Source: Lysobacterales bacterium (GTDB lineage: Bacteria > Pseudomonadota > Gammaproteobacteria > Xanthomonadales > SZUA-36). Taken from it: a stretch of 20,382 bases of DNA. The stretch covers positions 1 to 20,382 of the forward strand of contig JAPHSB010000426.1 in assembly GCA_026193295.1 (NCBI GenBank). Reading direction: 5' to 3'. Each line of letters begins with the position of its first letter. Position 1 is the first letter of the stretch. Shown piece after piece: positions 7,005-14,528 of this stretch. The translations under genes were made by a program, and so were the position numbers. Below the pieces are notes generated by a model. That model worked only from the letters and a program-made list of their open reading frames with translations, had not been told where the DNA came from and did no database searches.

Positions 7005-8180
7005 TCAGCCCAACGCCCGCATACCCTCCTCCAAGCCCCGGACCGTAAGCGGAAACATGCGCTCTTCCATGAGCTCGTTGATCATGCGGATCGAAGGCGT
7101 GTAGTCCCAGCGCTGCAAAGGCTCCGGGTTCAGCCAGATGGCCTTCGGATAGGTGTCCAGCAGTCGCTTCATCCAGGTGGCTCCAGCCTCTTCGTTCCAA
7201 TGCTCGACGCTGCCGCCCGGGTAGTGGATCTCGTAGGGGCTCATGGTGGCATCGCCGACGAAGATCAGCTTGTAGTCGGCCGCGTATTTGTGCAGCAGGT
7301 CCATGGTGGGCAGGCGTTCGCTGTGGCGGCGCCGGTTGTCCTTCCAGACGCCCTCGTAGACGCAGTTGTGGAAGTAGAAGTACTCGAGGTGTTTGAACTC
7401 GCCGCGAGCGGCCGAGAACAACTCTTCGCAAACCCGCACGTGATCGTCCATCGAACCGCCGATATCCAGAAACAGCAGCACTTTCACGGCGTTGTGGCGC
7501 TCCGGCACCATGCGGATGTCCAGCAGTCCGGCGTTGCGCGCTGTCGACTCGATCGTATCGTGCAGGTCGAGTTCGTCGGCCGCGCCCTCGCGGGCGAAGC
7601 GCCGCAGGCGCCGCAGCGCGACCTTGAGGTTGCGCGTGCCCAGCTCGACCGAGTCGTCCAGGTTGCGGAATTCGCGCCGATCCCAGACTTTGACCGCCCT
7701 GCGGTTGCGTGAGCCTTCCTGGCCGATGCGCATACCTTCGGGGTTGTAGCCATAGGCGCCAAAAGGCGAGGTGCCGCCGGTGCCGATCCACTTGCTGCCG
7801 CCCTGGTGGCGCTTTTCCTGCTCCTCCAGGCGTTTGCGCAGCGTCTCCATCAGCTTTTCCCAGCCACCCAGGGCCTCGATCTGTGCTTTTTCTTCCTCGC
7901 TGAGGCTCAGCTCGAGCTGCTTACGCAACCAATCTTCGGGGATTTCGGCCACATCATCGCCGAAAATAGCCTGAATTCCCTTGAAATGTGCAGCAAATAC
8001 CTGGTCAAAACGATCGTACAGGGCTTCATCCTTGACCAGGCAGGCACGGGAAAGGTAGTAAAACTCGTCCACGCTGTAACCCGCGATCCGCCGTTTCAGC
8101 ACTTCGAGCAGGGTCAGGAACTCGGTCAGGGAGACCTTGATGCCCCCGTCACGCAGCATGAAGAAGAACTTGATCAGCAT
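7005..8180 (-). CDS. VWA-domain protein of the CoxE type
   Basis: The 391-residue cytoplasmic protein is the partner of the MoxR ATPase encoded 16 bases upstream; such pairs act as chaperone or metal-insertion systems whose client is usually unknown. An N-terminal helical region (1-125, rich in Leu/Glu/Lys) leads to a glycine-rich linker with GTGGTSPFGAYG (133-144). A von Willebrand A domain follows, with FLDIGGSMDDH at about 237-247. This is the metal-ion-dependent adhesion site; its usual DxSxS reads D-I-G-G-S here, so the first serine is glycine. Downstream are FVGDATMSPYEI and PKAIWLNPEP, typical of the C-terminal half of this family. The ATG at 8180 gives the expected MLIKFFFMLRDGG start. 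The physiological target is not visible in the neighbourhood. Confidence 0.87.
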   Translation of the reverse strand: MLIKFFFMLRDGGIKVSLTEFLTLLEVLKRRIAGYSVDEFYYLSRACLVKDEALYDRFDQVFAAHFKGIQAIFGDDVAEIPEDWLRKQLELSLSEEEKAQIEALGGWEKLMETLRKRLEEQEKRHQGGSKWIGTGGTSPFGAYGYNPEGMRIGQEGSRNRRAVKVWDRREFRNLDDSVELGTRNLKVALRRLRRFAREGAADELDLHDTIESTARNAGLLDIRMVPERHNAVKVLLFLDIGGSMDDHVRVCEELFSAARGEFKHLEYFYFHNCVYEGVWKDNRRRHSERLPTMDLLHKYAADYKLIFVGDATMSPYEIHYPGGSVEHWNEEAGATWMKRLLDTYPKAIWLNPEPLQRWDYTPSIRMINELMEERMFPLTVRGLEEGMRALG

Positions 8181-8196
8181 CCCCGCGGCTTCCGGA

Positions 8197-9051
8197 TCAG
8201 CGGCCCTCGCGCTGGCTGAGGAAGATCAGCCGCTCGAACAGGTGCACGTCCTGCTCGTTCTTCAACAGGGCCCCGTGCAGCGGCGGCAGGGTTTTGCGGC
8301 GGTCATCGCTGGACAGCGCCTCCGGCGGGACGTCCTCGGCCAGCAGCAGCTTCAGCCAGTCGAGCAGTTCGGAAGTCGACGGCTTTTTCTTCAGGCCGGG
8401 CACCTCGCGCAAGCCGTAAAACGCCTTGAGCGCCTCCTCTAGCAGTTCCTTCTTCAAACCCGGATAGTGCACATCGACGATCTCGCGCATGGTCTCGTGG
8501 TCGGGAAAGCGGATGTAGTGGAAGAAGCAGCGCCGCAGAAAGGCATCGGGTAGTTCCTTCTCATTGTTGGAAGTGATGACAATGATCGGCCGGTGTTTGG
8601 CCACCACGGTTTGCTGTGTTTCGTAGACGTAAAACTCCATGCGGTCGAGTTCCCGCAGCAGGTCATTGGGGAACTCGATATCGGCCTTGTCGATCTCGTC
8701 AATCAACAGCACCGGCTGCAGGTCCTGGTCAAAAGCCTCCCACAGCGGCCCCCGCATGATGTAGTTGGCGATGTCGTGGACGCGCTCGTCACCGAGCTGC
8801 GAGTCACGCAGGCGCGCCACCGCATCGTACTCGTACAGGCCCTGCTGGGCCTTGGTGGTGGACTTGATGTGCCACTGCAACAGGGGACGGTCCAGGCCGC
8901 GGGCGATTTCCTCGGCCAGCTGGGTCTTGCCGGTGCCGGGCTCGCCCTTGATCAGGATGGGCCGGCCCAGGGTCACCGCCGCGTTGACGGCGGTCATCAG
9001 GTCCTCGGTGGCGACGTAGCGATCGGTGCCGCTGAAGCGTGTCTCGGTCAT
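8197..9051 (-). CDS. MoxR-family AAA+ ATPase
   Basis: The 284-residue AAA+ protein has Walker A GEPGTGKT (36-43), Walker B VLLIDEID (114-121), sensor-1 SNN (161-163) and the arginine-finger segment FLRRC (171-175). WHIKSTTKAQQGLYEYDA (60-77) and KKKPSTSELLDWLKLLLAED are conserved in this MoxR subgroup. It would use ATP hydrolysis to remodel a client together with the VWA protein encoded next. The start was set at ATG 9051 (MTETRFSGTD), where the family normally begins. An in-frame ATG at 9078 would add nine residues and overlaps sequence next to the REP-like repeat; neither start has a strong Shine-Dalgarno sequence. The gene heads a two-gene operon and is divergent from the flavoprotein gene across the REP-like element. 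Confidence 0.92.
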   Translation of the reverse strand: MTETRFSGTDRYVATEDLMTAVNAAVTLGRPILIKGEPGTGKTQLAEEIARGLDRPLLQWHIKSTTKAQQGLYEYDAVARLRDSQLGDERVHDIANYIMRGPLWEAFDQDLQPVLLIDEIDKADIEFPNDLLRELDRMEFYVYETQQTVVAKHRPIIVITSNNEKELPDAFLRRCFFHYIRFPDHETMREIVDVHYPGLKKELLEEALKAFYGLREVPGLKKKPSTSELLDWLKLLLAEDVPPEALSSDDRRKTLPPLHGALLKNEQDVHLFERLIFLSQREGR

Positions 9052-9083
9052 TTCGGATTTCCGCGGGAAAACCGCCATTCTAA

Positions 9084-9134
9084 CGTAGGAGCGGATTTAT
9101 CCGCGAAGAATTCCCGAATGAATTCAGTCCTACG
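9084..9134. repeat. REP-like nested palindrome
   Basis: The outer arms CGTAGGA (9084-9090) and TCCTACG (9128-9134) are perfect inverted repeats. Inside lies the perfect GCGGAT-TT-ATCCGC hairpin (9091-9104), followed by two GAATTC copies (9108-9113, 9120-9125). The core GTAGGAGCGGATTTATCCGC resembles the repetitive extragenic palindromes common in Pseudomonas and Xanthomonadales. Only one copy lies in the window. It sits between two divergent genes and could form a large hairpin in either transcript. Confidence 0.62.
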
Positions 9135-9163
9135 GTGAAATTCACCTGTGCATGGACTATGGT
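9135..9163 (+). promoter_or_regulatory. Candidate promoter of the flavoprotein operon
   Basis: GTGAAA (9135-9140) and TATGGT (9158-9163) are 17 bases apart; each matches the sigma-70 consensus at four of six positions or so. The -35 is part of a small palindrome GTGAAATTCAC (9135-9145) that could bind a regulator. The leader would be about 25 bases, ending in the AAGGAG of the gene. Confidence 0.35.
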
Positions 9164-9194
9164 TAGCAAAACCAACAACAAAGGAGTCTTCAGT

Positions 9195-10697
9195 ATGCAA
9201 CGACGTCACTTTCTGCAGTCCTCCATCGCCGCGGCGGTTGCTGCGTCGCTTCCCACCAGCCAGGCGCTGGCCGCCGCGCTCGCCTCGATGAGCGAAGTCG
9301 CCGGCGATGTGAACGCGATGACCGGCGGCGGCGCCCAGGTCATGCTGGAACGGGCCGCGGTGAAGGAGCTCAGCGACCGCTTGCAAGGCCGCCTGCTGCT
9401 GCCGGGATTTGACGGCTACGAAGCCGCGCGCCGGGTGCTCAACCCGGGCATCGACAAGCACCCGGCGCTGATCGTGCAGCCAACCGGCGCCGCCGACATT
9501 ACCCAGGCCGTGACCTTTGCTGCTGAGCGCAATCTGCTGGTCGCCGTCAAGTGCGGCGGGCACAGCTATGGCGGCAAGTCGACCTGCGAGGGCGGCATGC
9601 AGATCGACCTTTCGACCTTCCGCGGCGCGCGGGTCGACCCGTTTTCCAAGACTGCGTACATCACCGGCGGCAGCCTGTTGGCGGCGCTCGACCACGAGGC
9701 GATGAACTTCGGCCTGGTCACCACGGCCGGCACCGTTTCGCACACTGGCGTGGGCGGCCTGACCCTCGGCGGTGGATTCGGCCGCCTGGCGCGGCGCTTC
9801 GGCCTGGCGCTGGACAACGTCAAGGCGGTAGACGTCGTCACGGCCGATGGCAAACTGCGCCACGCCAGCGCGACCGAAAACCCCGACCTTTACTGGGGCG
9901 TGCGCGGCGGCGGCGGCAATTTCGGCGTCGTCACCAACTTCGAATTCGGCCTGCACGAGATGCAACGCCAGGTGATCGGCGGCGACGTGGTGTTCCCGCT
10001 GGCACAGCTGCGTGACGTGCTCGGCATGTACGCCGAATACACGCAGGCGGCGCCCGATGACCTGTACCTGGATTTCGTCGTCACCTCCAAGCTCGGCACC
10101 ACCGAAGGCGTCTGCGTCGTGCACGCCTGCTACTCGGGCCCGGAAGGCGAAGCCGAGAAAGTACTGGCGCCGATCTACAAGGCCGGCAAGCCGCTGGACG
10201 ACGGCATCAAGGCAGTGGACTACACCGCGATTCAGCGTTCCTGGGACAACACGGACCCGCGAAATACCAGCGAGTACCTGAAATCAGGTTTCGTCAACGC
10301 AATGCCCGACCAATTGGTCAGCACCATCGCGCAGAACTTCAAGGCCTTCAACGAACGCGGCACGACCATCTTCTTCCAGCACTCCGGCGGCGCCATCGGC
10401 CGCGTGCCCGCCGACGCCACCGCCTTCGCCCACCGCAAGTCGATCGCCAACATGTTCGCGGTGGTGGAATGGCCGATGGACGAGGCGCCCGAGAGCCATG
10501 TCGCCTACATCCGCGACCACTGGAAGCAGTTCGAGCCTTTCACCGACGGCTGGTATACCAACGAGGTGTCTGACCAGGCCGCCGGGGCCGTCAACAAGAA
10601 CTACCAGGGCAACTACGAGCGACTGGTGAAGCTGAAGAACCAGTACGACCCGACCAACCTGTTCCGCCTGAACGCGAACATTCGCCCGACGGTATGA
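9195..10697 (+). CDS. Tat-exported FAD-binding oxidoreductase, berberine-bridge-enzyme type
   Basis: The 500-residue protein starts with a twin-arginine signal (MQRRHFLQSS, then AAAVAASLP and an Ala-rich end), so it is expected to fold with its flavin before export to the periplasm. The FAD_binding_4 (PCMH) domain spans about 85-260, with KCGGHSYGG (119-127), VGGLTLGGGFG (186-196) and the later GGGGNFGVVT. His123 is the expected site of covalent FAD attachment. The second attachment cysteine of bicovalent members is replaced: the segment reads AGTVSHTGVGG. The C-terminal BBE motif is clear (NYERLVKLKNQYDPTNLFR). Relatives oxidise sugars or aromatic and alkaloid compounds with O2 or another acceptor; the substrate is unknown. 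ATG 9195 has AAGGAG 8 bases upstream. The gene overlaps the next by four bases (ATGA). Confidence 0.88.
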   Translation: MQRRHFLQSSIAAAVAASLPTSQALAAALASMSEVAGDVNAMTGGGAQVMLERAAVKELSDRLQGRLLLPGFDGYEAARRVLNPGIDKHPALIVQPTGAADITQAVTFAAERNLLVAVKCGGHSYGGKSTCEGGMQIDLSTFRGARVDPFSKTAYITGGSLLAALDHEAMNFGLVTTAGTVSHTGVGGLTLGGGFGRLARRFGLALDNVKAVDVVTADGKLRHASATENPDLYWGVRGGGGNFGVVTNFEFGLHEMQRQVIGGDVVFPLAQLRDVLGMYAEYTQAAPDDLYLDFVVTSKLGTTEGVCVVHACYSGPEGEAEKVLAPIYKAGKPLDDGIKAVDYTAIQRSWDNTDPRNTSEYLKSGFVNAMPDQLVSTIAQNFKAFNERGTTIFFQHSGGAIGRVPADATAFAHRKSIANMFAVVEWPMDEAPESHVAYIRDHWKQFEPFTDGWYTNEVSDQAAGAVNKNYQGNYERLVKLKNQYDPTNLFRLNANIRPTV

Positions 10698-11182
10698 GGC
10701 CGGCAGCTGCAGGGAAAGCCACCCGGCGCCTCATAAGCCGGATGGCTTGTCTGCCGCTGCTCGTGGCATTGCTCGGGGGGCCGGCATCGGCTGATCCGAG
10801 CGACGAAGAGACCTTGCGACACTTCAAGACCGTGTTGTGGCCGCAGGCCTATCGAACTCAGGACGTCGAATTACTGGACCGCATGCTGCACGACAGCTTC
10901 CAGATGATCGACGATCAGGGGAACCGTTCGACCAAGCAAAAAGAGCTGGCATGGATCGCCGAAAACGAATGGAATCCCGGCGCTTTCGAATACCGCATCG
11001 AACGGCTGGACATCTATGACGGCCGCTGGGCCATTATCGACGGTACTGGCGTAGCAGAGAGGTACAGTTACAAATCGAGTAACGTGTTGATCAAGGAAGG
11101 TGACAGCTGGCGCGCGGTCGCTTCGCACGTTTCCGCCTACGAGGAAAACCGTCCCGAGGCCGTAATCGGCAACACCCAGTAA
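10694..11182 (+). CDS. Exported NTF2/SnoaL-like (DUF4440-type) protein
   Basis: The 162-residue protein has an N-terminal Sec signal (basic RRLISR, core MACLPLLVALLGG, cleavage near PASA/DPS) and one small cone-shaped alpha+beta domain of the NTF2 superfamily. Support comes from the early helix and turn DVELLDRMLHDSFQMIDDQG, the pattern RIERLDIYDGRWAIIDGTGVAER and the closing SWRAVASHVSAY, all typical of SnoaL/DUF4440 proteins. No active-site residues can be assigned. ATG 10694 overlaps the flavoprotein stop (ATGA), suggesting coupled translation and a joint task in the periplasm; an internal ATG at 10742 would leave a shorter signal. Its 3' end overlaps the converging DUF3240 gene by 46 bases. 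Confidence 0.78.
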   Translation: MRPAAAGKATRRLISRMACLPLLVALLGGPASADPSDEETLRHFKTVLWPQAYRTQDVELLDRMLHDSFQMIDDQGNRSTKQKELAWIAENEWNPGAFEYRIERLDIYDGRWAIIDGTGVAERYSYKSSNVLIKEGDSWRAVASHVSAYEENRPEAVIGNTQ

Positions 11183-11442
11183 ATGATGTCCGCAATGGGC
11201 AGCGTGGCCTTCAGTGCCGCCAATACGGATTCGAGCGTCGATTCATCGAGCACGACTTCGAACAGTACGCGGTTGCGTCGCCCGGCCACCTGCTCGTTGA
11301 TGGACATGGCGCCGACCTGGCCGTGGCCGCTGGTGTGCCAGGTCTGGTAGCCTTGAACCTCGGGGTTCGCCAGCAGCGCATCCATGAACTCCTCTTCGAG
11401 GCTCGGGGGAATATTCACGCGCAACAGGAATTTCTGGCTCAT
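11137..11442 (-). CDS. DUF3240 family protein, last gene of the metal-efflux operon
   Basis: This small 101-residue cytoplasmic protein has a ferredoxin-like, PII-resembling layout: strand FLLRVNIPPSLEEEFMDALL, then VQGYQTWHTSGHG, then NRVLFEVVLDESTLESVLAAL and a final ADIIYWVLPITASGRF. That ending matches DUF3240 (PF11582-like), a family often found at the end of heavy-metal RND operons. The role is unproven; a metal or nucleotide sensor that modulates the pump is a plausible guess from the fold. The ATG (11442-11440) overlaps the pump's TGA by four bases. The stop at 11137 lies inside the 3' end of the converging NTF2-like gene. Confidence 0.82.
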   Translation of the reverse strand: MSQKFLLRVNIPPSLEEEFMDALLANPEVQGYQTWHTSGHGQVGAMSINEQVAGRRNRVLFEVVLDESTLESVLAALKATLPIADIIYWVLPITASGRFSS

Positions 11443-14400
11443 TTCGACTCCGGCTTGGTGAAGCGCCGGTAAAGGACCGGCAGGACGAACAAAGTCAACG
11501 CCGTGCTGGTGACCAGCCCGCCGATCACCACCACGGCCAGCGGCTTCTGTATTTCGGAGCCCGGCCCACTCACGAACAGCAGCGGAACGAGGCCCAGCGC
11601 GGCAATCGAGGCGGTCATCAGCACCGGTCTGAGCCGGCGCTCGGAGCCAAGCCGCACGACCTCGTCGATGGCCAGGCCACGGCTGCGCAGCGTGTTGAAG
11701 TGGCTGACCAGAACCACGCCGTTGAGCACCGCGATACCCATCAGGGCGATAAAGCCCACCGATGCCGGCACCGACATGTATTCCCCGGAGATCGCCAGGG
11801 CCAGTACCCCGCCGATCAGCGCCAGCGGCACGTTGGCCAGCACCAGCCCGGCCTGCGACAGCGACCGGAAGGTAGAGAACAGCAGCAGGAATATGAGCAC
11901 CACCGCCACCGGCACCACCATCAGCAAGCGCCTGGCGGCACGCTGCTGGTTCTCGAACTGCCCGCCCCATTCCATGTAAACGCCCTCGGGCAGGCTGACC
12001 TGCTCGCGGATGGTCTGTTGGGCCTGCTCGACGAAGCCAACCAGGTCGCGGCCCCTGACGTTGGACATGACCACCACGAAGCGACGACCCTGCTCGCGCT
12101 TCACCGAAACGGGGCCTTCAACGCGCTCCGCGTGCAGCAGGGTGGACAGAGGCACGCGACCGCCGTCCGGCAATGTAACCAACTCCGTGTTGAACTTGTC
12201 CAGGGGTTCGCCGCCTGTCTGCGGATAGCGCAGCACGATCGGCACGCGGGCTGATCCTTCGATGACGGTGCCCGCCGGCAGGCCTTCCACCAGCACCTTG
12301 ACGTGATCCATGACCTGCTGAATGCTGACCCCGTAGCGGCCGATCATTTCGCGTTGCGGCCGCAAAACGATGTACTGCATGCCTTCGTTAACGCCGGTCA
12401 ACACGTCCGCGCTGCCCTCGATACCCTCGAGCACCCCGGCCACCTGCTTGGCCAGTTCATTCAGCTGACCCAGGTCTTCGCCAAAGATCTTCACCGCCAG
12501 GTCGCCCCGCGATCCCGTCAGCATCTCGGAAACGCGCATGTCGATGGGCTGGGTAAAGCCGTAGTTGATGCCTTTGAAGTGATCCAGCACTTCCCGGATC
12601 GCATCTTCCAGGGCGGGCTTGCCGCCCTTGCGCCACTCATCGGACGGGCTCAGCTCGAGGAAGACATCGGTTTCGTTCAGGCTCATCGGGTCCATGCCCA
12701 GCTCGTCGGAGCCGGTCCGGGCCACGATGCGCCGGATTTCCGGTACCTGGGCCAGCAGAGCGTTTTCGACGGCCTGGTCGATCTGTATCGAGGTCTCCAG
12801 GTTGATCGAAGGGAGTTTTTCCAGCTGCACGATCAGGTCGCCCTCGTCCATCGTTGGCATGAAGGTCTTGCCGATGAACGGAAAGGCCACCAGCGACAGC
12901 AGCAGCAAGACGCCGGCGATCGCCATGACCAGCCACTCGCGCTGCAGGGCCTTATCCAGCAGAGGCCGGTAGAGCTCCGTCAGCCGGCGCGGCAGCCACG
13001 GGTCCGCATGATGCCTGGACGACAGCAGGAACGAGGACAACACCGGGATCACGGTCAGCGACAGCAACAGCGAACTGGCCAGCGCGAACACGATGGTCAG
13101 CGCCACCGGTCGGAACAGCTTGCCCTCGAGTCCCTGCAGCGACAGCAGCGGCAGGAACACCAGGATGATGATGATCATGCCGGAGGTGACCGGCGTGGCG
13201 ACGTCCTTGACCGCCCGGTAGATGATGTGCAGCCGCGGCAGCCGTTCCTGCCCCGCCTTGTGCAGCCGGGTCACGATGTTTTCCACAACCACCACCGCCG
13301 CGTCGACCAGCAGGCCGATGGCGATGGCGAGGCCGCCGAGGCTCATCAGGTTGGCCGACATGCCGCCGAGCTGCATCGCGATGAAGGTCGCCAGCGCCGA
13401 CAGCGGCAGGATCAGGGCCACGGTGAACGCCGACCGCACGTTGCCGAGAAACAGGCCGAGCAGGATCAGCACCAGCACCACGGCTTCCACCAGCGCCTTG
13501 GAGACCGTAGCGACCGCACGGTCGACCAGGTGGCTGCGATCGTAGAAGGTATTGATGGTGACGTGCTCGGGCAGACTGGCCTGGACATCTTCGAGCTTCT
13601 TCCGGATACCGCCGATCACGGTGCGCGCGTTGGCGCCGCGCAGGCTGACCACCAGCCCTTCGACGACCTCGCTGGCGCCGCCATCCCCTTCCGCGCCGGT
13701 GCCCGTGACCGCACCATAGCGCTCCAGGCTGCCCAGTGAGACGTCGGCCACCATGGCAACGGTGATAACCTTGCCATCGTGAAACGCGACCGGCGTGCTC
13801 TCGATCGCCGGGATCCCGTCAAAGGCCCCCTCGGCGCGCACCAGCAGCGCCTCCTCACCGCGGGACAGGCGCCCGGCGCCGTCGTTCTGATTGTTCAACT
13901 GGATGGCGTTGAACAGGTCGTCGGTGGTTACCCCCAGGGTCAGCATGGCATCGGCACGCGGCGCGATCGCGTAGGTTTTGACGCGTCCGCCCAGGGCGTT
14001 GACGTCGGCCACGCCGGGCACGGTGCGCAAGGCCGGACGGATCACCCAGTCGAGCAGGTAGCGCCGCTCGCTGAGCGACAGCTCCGGGCTGTCGACCGTG
14101 AACATGAACAGCTCGCCCAGCGGCGTGCTCATCGGCGCCAGGCCACCGTTGGCGCCTTCGGGCAGCGCGTCGCGCGCCGCGGCCAGTCGTTCGGCCACCT
14201 GCTGGCGCGCCCAGTAGATGTCGGTCCCCTCCTGGAAGTCGATCGTGATGTCGGTCAGCGCGTACTTGGCAATCGAGCGCAGCATGGTCTGGCGCGGCAC
14301 GCCGAGCAGTTCGACCTCGATCAACCGCGTGATGCGCGACTCCACTTCTTCGGGCGTCATGCCGGGAGCCTTCATGATGATCTTGACCTGGGTGGGAGAG

Positions 14401-14528
14401 ATGTCCGGGAAAGCATCGATCGGAATGCTGCGGAAGGCCCACCAGCCGGCAGGCACCAGCAAACCGACGAACAGCAGCATCAGCATGCGCTGCGTCAATG
14501 AAAACCGGATCAGCCCGGCCAGGTTCAT
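11439..14528 (-). CDS. Heavy-metal efflux RND pump (CusA/CzcA family)
   Basis: The 1029-residue inner-membrane proton antiporter spans 12 helices in two repeats with two large periplasmic domains, and would drive metal ions through the adaptor and TolC-like channel. Support includes the N-terminal SIPIDAFPDISPTQV (35-49), FMPTMDEGD (556-564), QPIDMRVSEMLTGSRGDLAVK (about 660-680) and full family length. The helix-4 proton-relay motif reads AIGLLVDAAVVVVEN (403-417; Asp409, Glu416). It lacks the leading DFG of Zn/Co/Cd pumps and resembles the monovalent-metal type, while the periplasmic part looks CzcA-like, so the metal is unresolved. The start is ATG 14528, overlapping the adaptor stop as TGATG; a TTG one codon earlier is less likely. 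A 4-base overlap leads to DUF3240. Confidence 0.92.
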   Translation of the reverse strand: MNLAGLIRFSLTQRMLMLLFVGLLVPAGWWAFRSIPIDAFPDISPTQVKIIMKAPGMTPEEVESRITRLIEVELLGVPRQTMLRSIAKYALTDITIDFQEGTDIYWARQQVAERLAAARDALPEGANGGLAPMSTPLGELFMFTVDSPELSLSERRYLLDWVIRPALRTVPGVADVNALGGRVKTYAIAPRADAMLTLGVTTDDLFNAIQLNNQNDGAGRLSRGEEALLVRAEGAFDGIPAIESTPVAFHDGKVITVAMVADVSLGSLERYGAVTGTGAEGDGGASEVVEGLVVSLRGANARTVIGGIRKKLEDVQASLPEHVTINTFYDRSHLVDRAVATVSKALVEAVVLVLILLGLFLGNVRSAFTVALILPLSALATFIAMQLGGMSANLMSLGGLAIAIGLLVDAAVVVVENIVTRLHKAGQERLPRLHIIYRAVKDVATPVTSGMIIIILVFLPLLSLQGLEGKLFRPVALTIVFALASSLLLSLTVIPVLSSFLLSSRHHADPWLPRRLTELYRPLLDKALQREWLVMAIAGVLLLLSLVAFPFIGKTFMPTMDEGDLIVQLEKLPSINLETSIQIDQAVENALLAQVPEIRRIVARTGSDELGMDPMSLNETDVFLELSPSDEWRKGGKPALEDAIREVLDHFKGINYGFTQPIDMRVSEMLTGSRGDLAVKIFGEDLGQLNELAKQVAGVLEGIEGSADVLTGVNEGMQYIVLRPQREMIGRYGVSIQQVMDHVKVLVEGLPAGTVIEGSARVPIVLRYPQTGGEPLDKFNTELVTLPDGGRVPLSTLLHAERVEGPVSVKREQGRRFVVVMSNVRGRDLVGFVEQAQQTIREQVSLPEGVYMEWGGQFENQQRAARRLLMVVPVAVVLIFLLLFSTFRSLSQAGLVLANVPLALIGGVLALAISGEYMSVPASVGFIALMGIAVLNGVVLVSHFNTLRSRGLAIDEVVRLGSERRLRPVLMTASIAALGLVPLLFVSGPGSEIQKPLAVVVIGGLVTSTALTLFVLPVLYRRFTKPESK

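Noticed and set aside
9048..10124. Minus-strand open frame opposite the flavoprotein
   Set aside because: It runs through the REP-like repeat and antisense to a well-supported gene; no ribosome-binding site or domain.
12303..13739. Long plus-strand open frame (478 codons) opposite the RND pump
   Set aside because: Its composition is dominated by Gln, His, Arg and Asp with no recognisable fold, and it is fully contained in a strong pump gene on the other strand.
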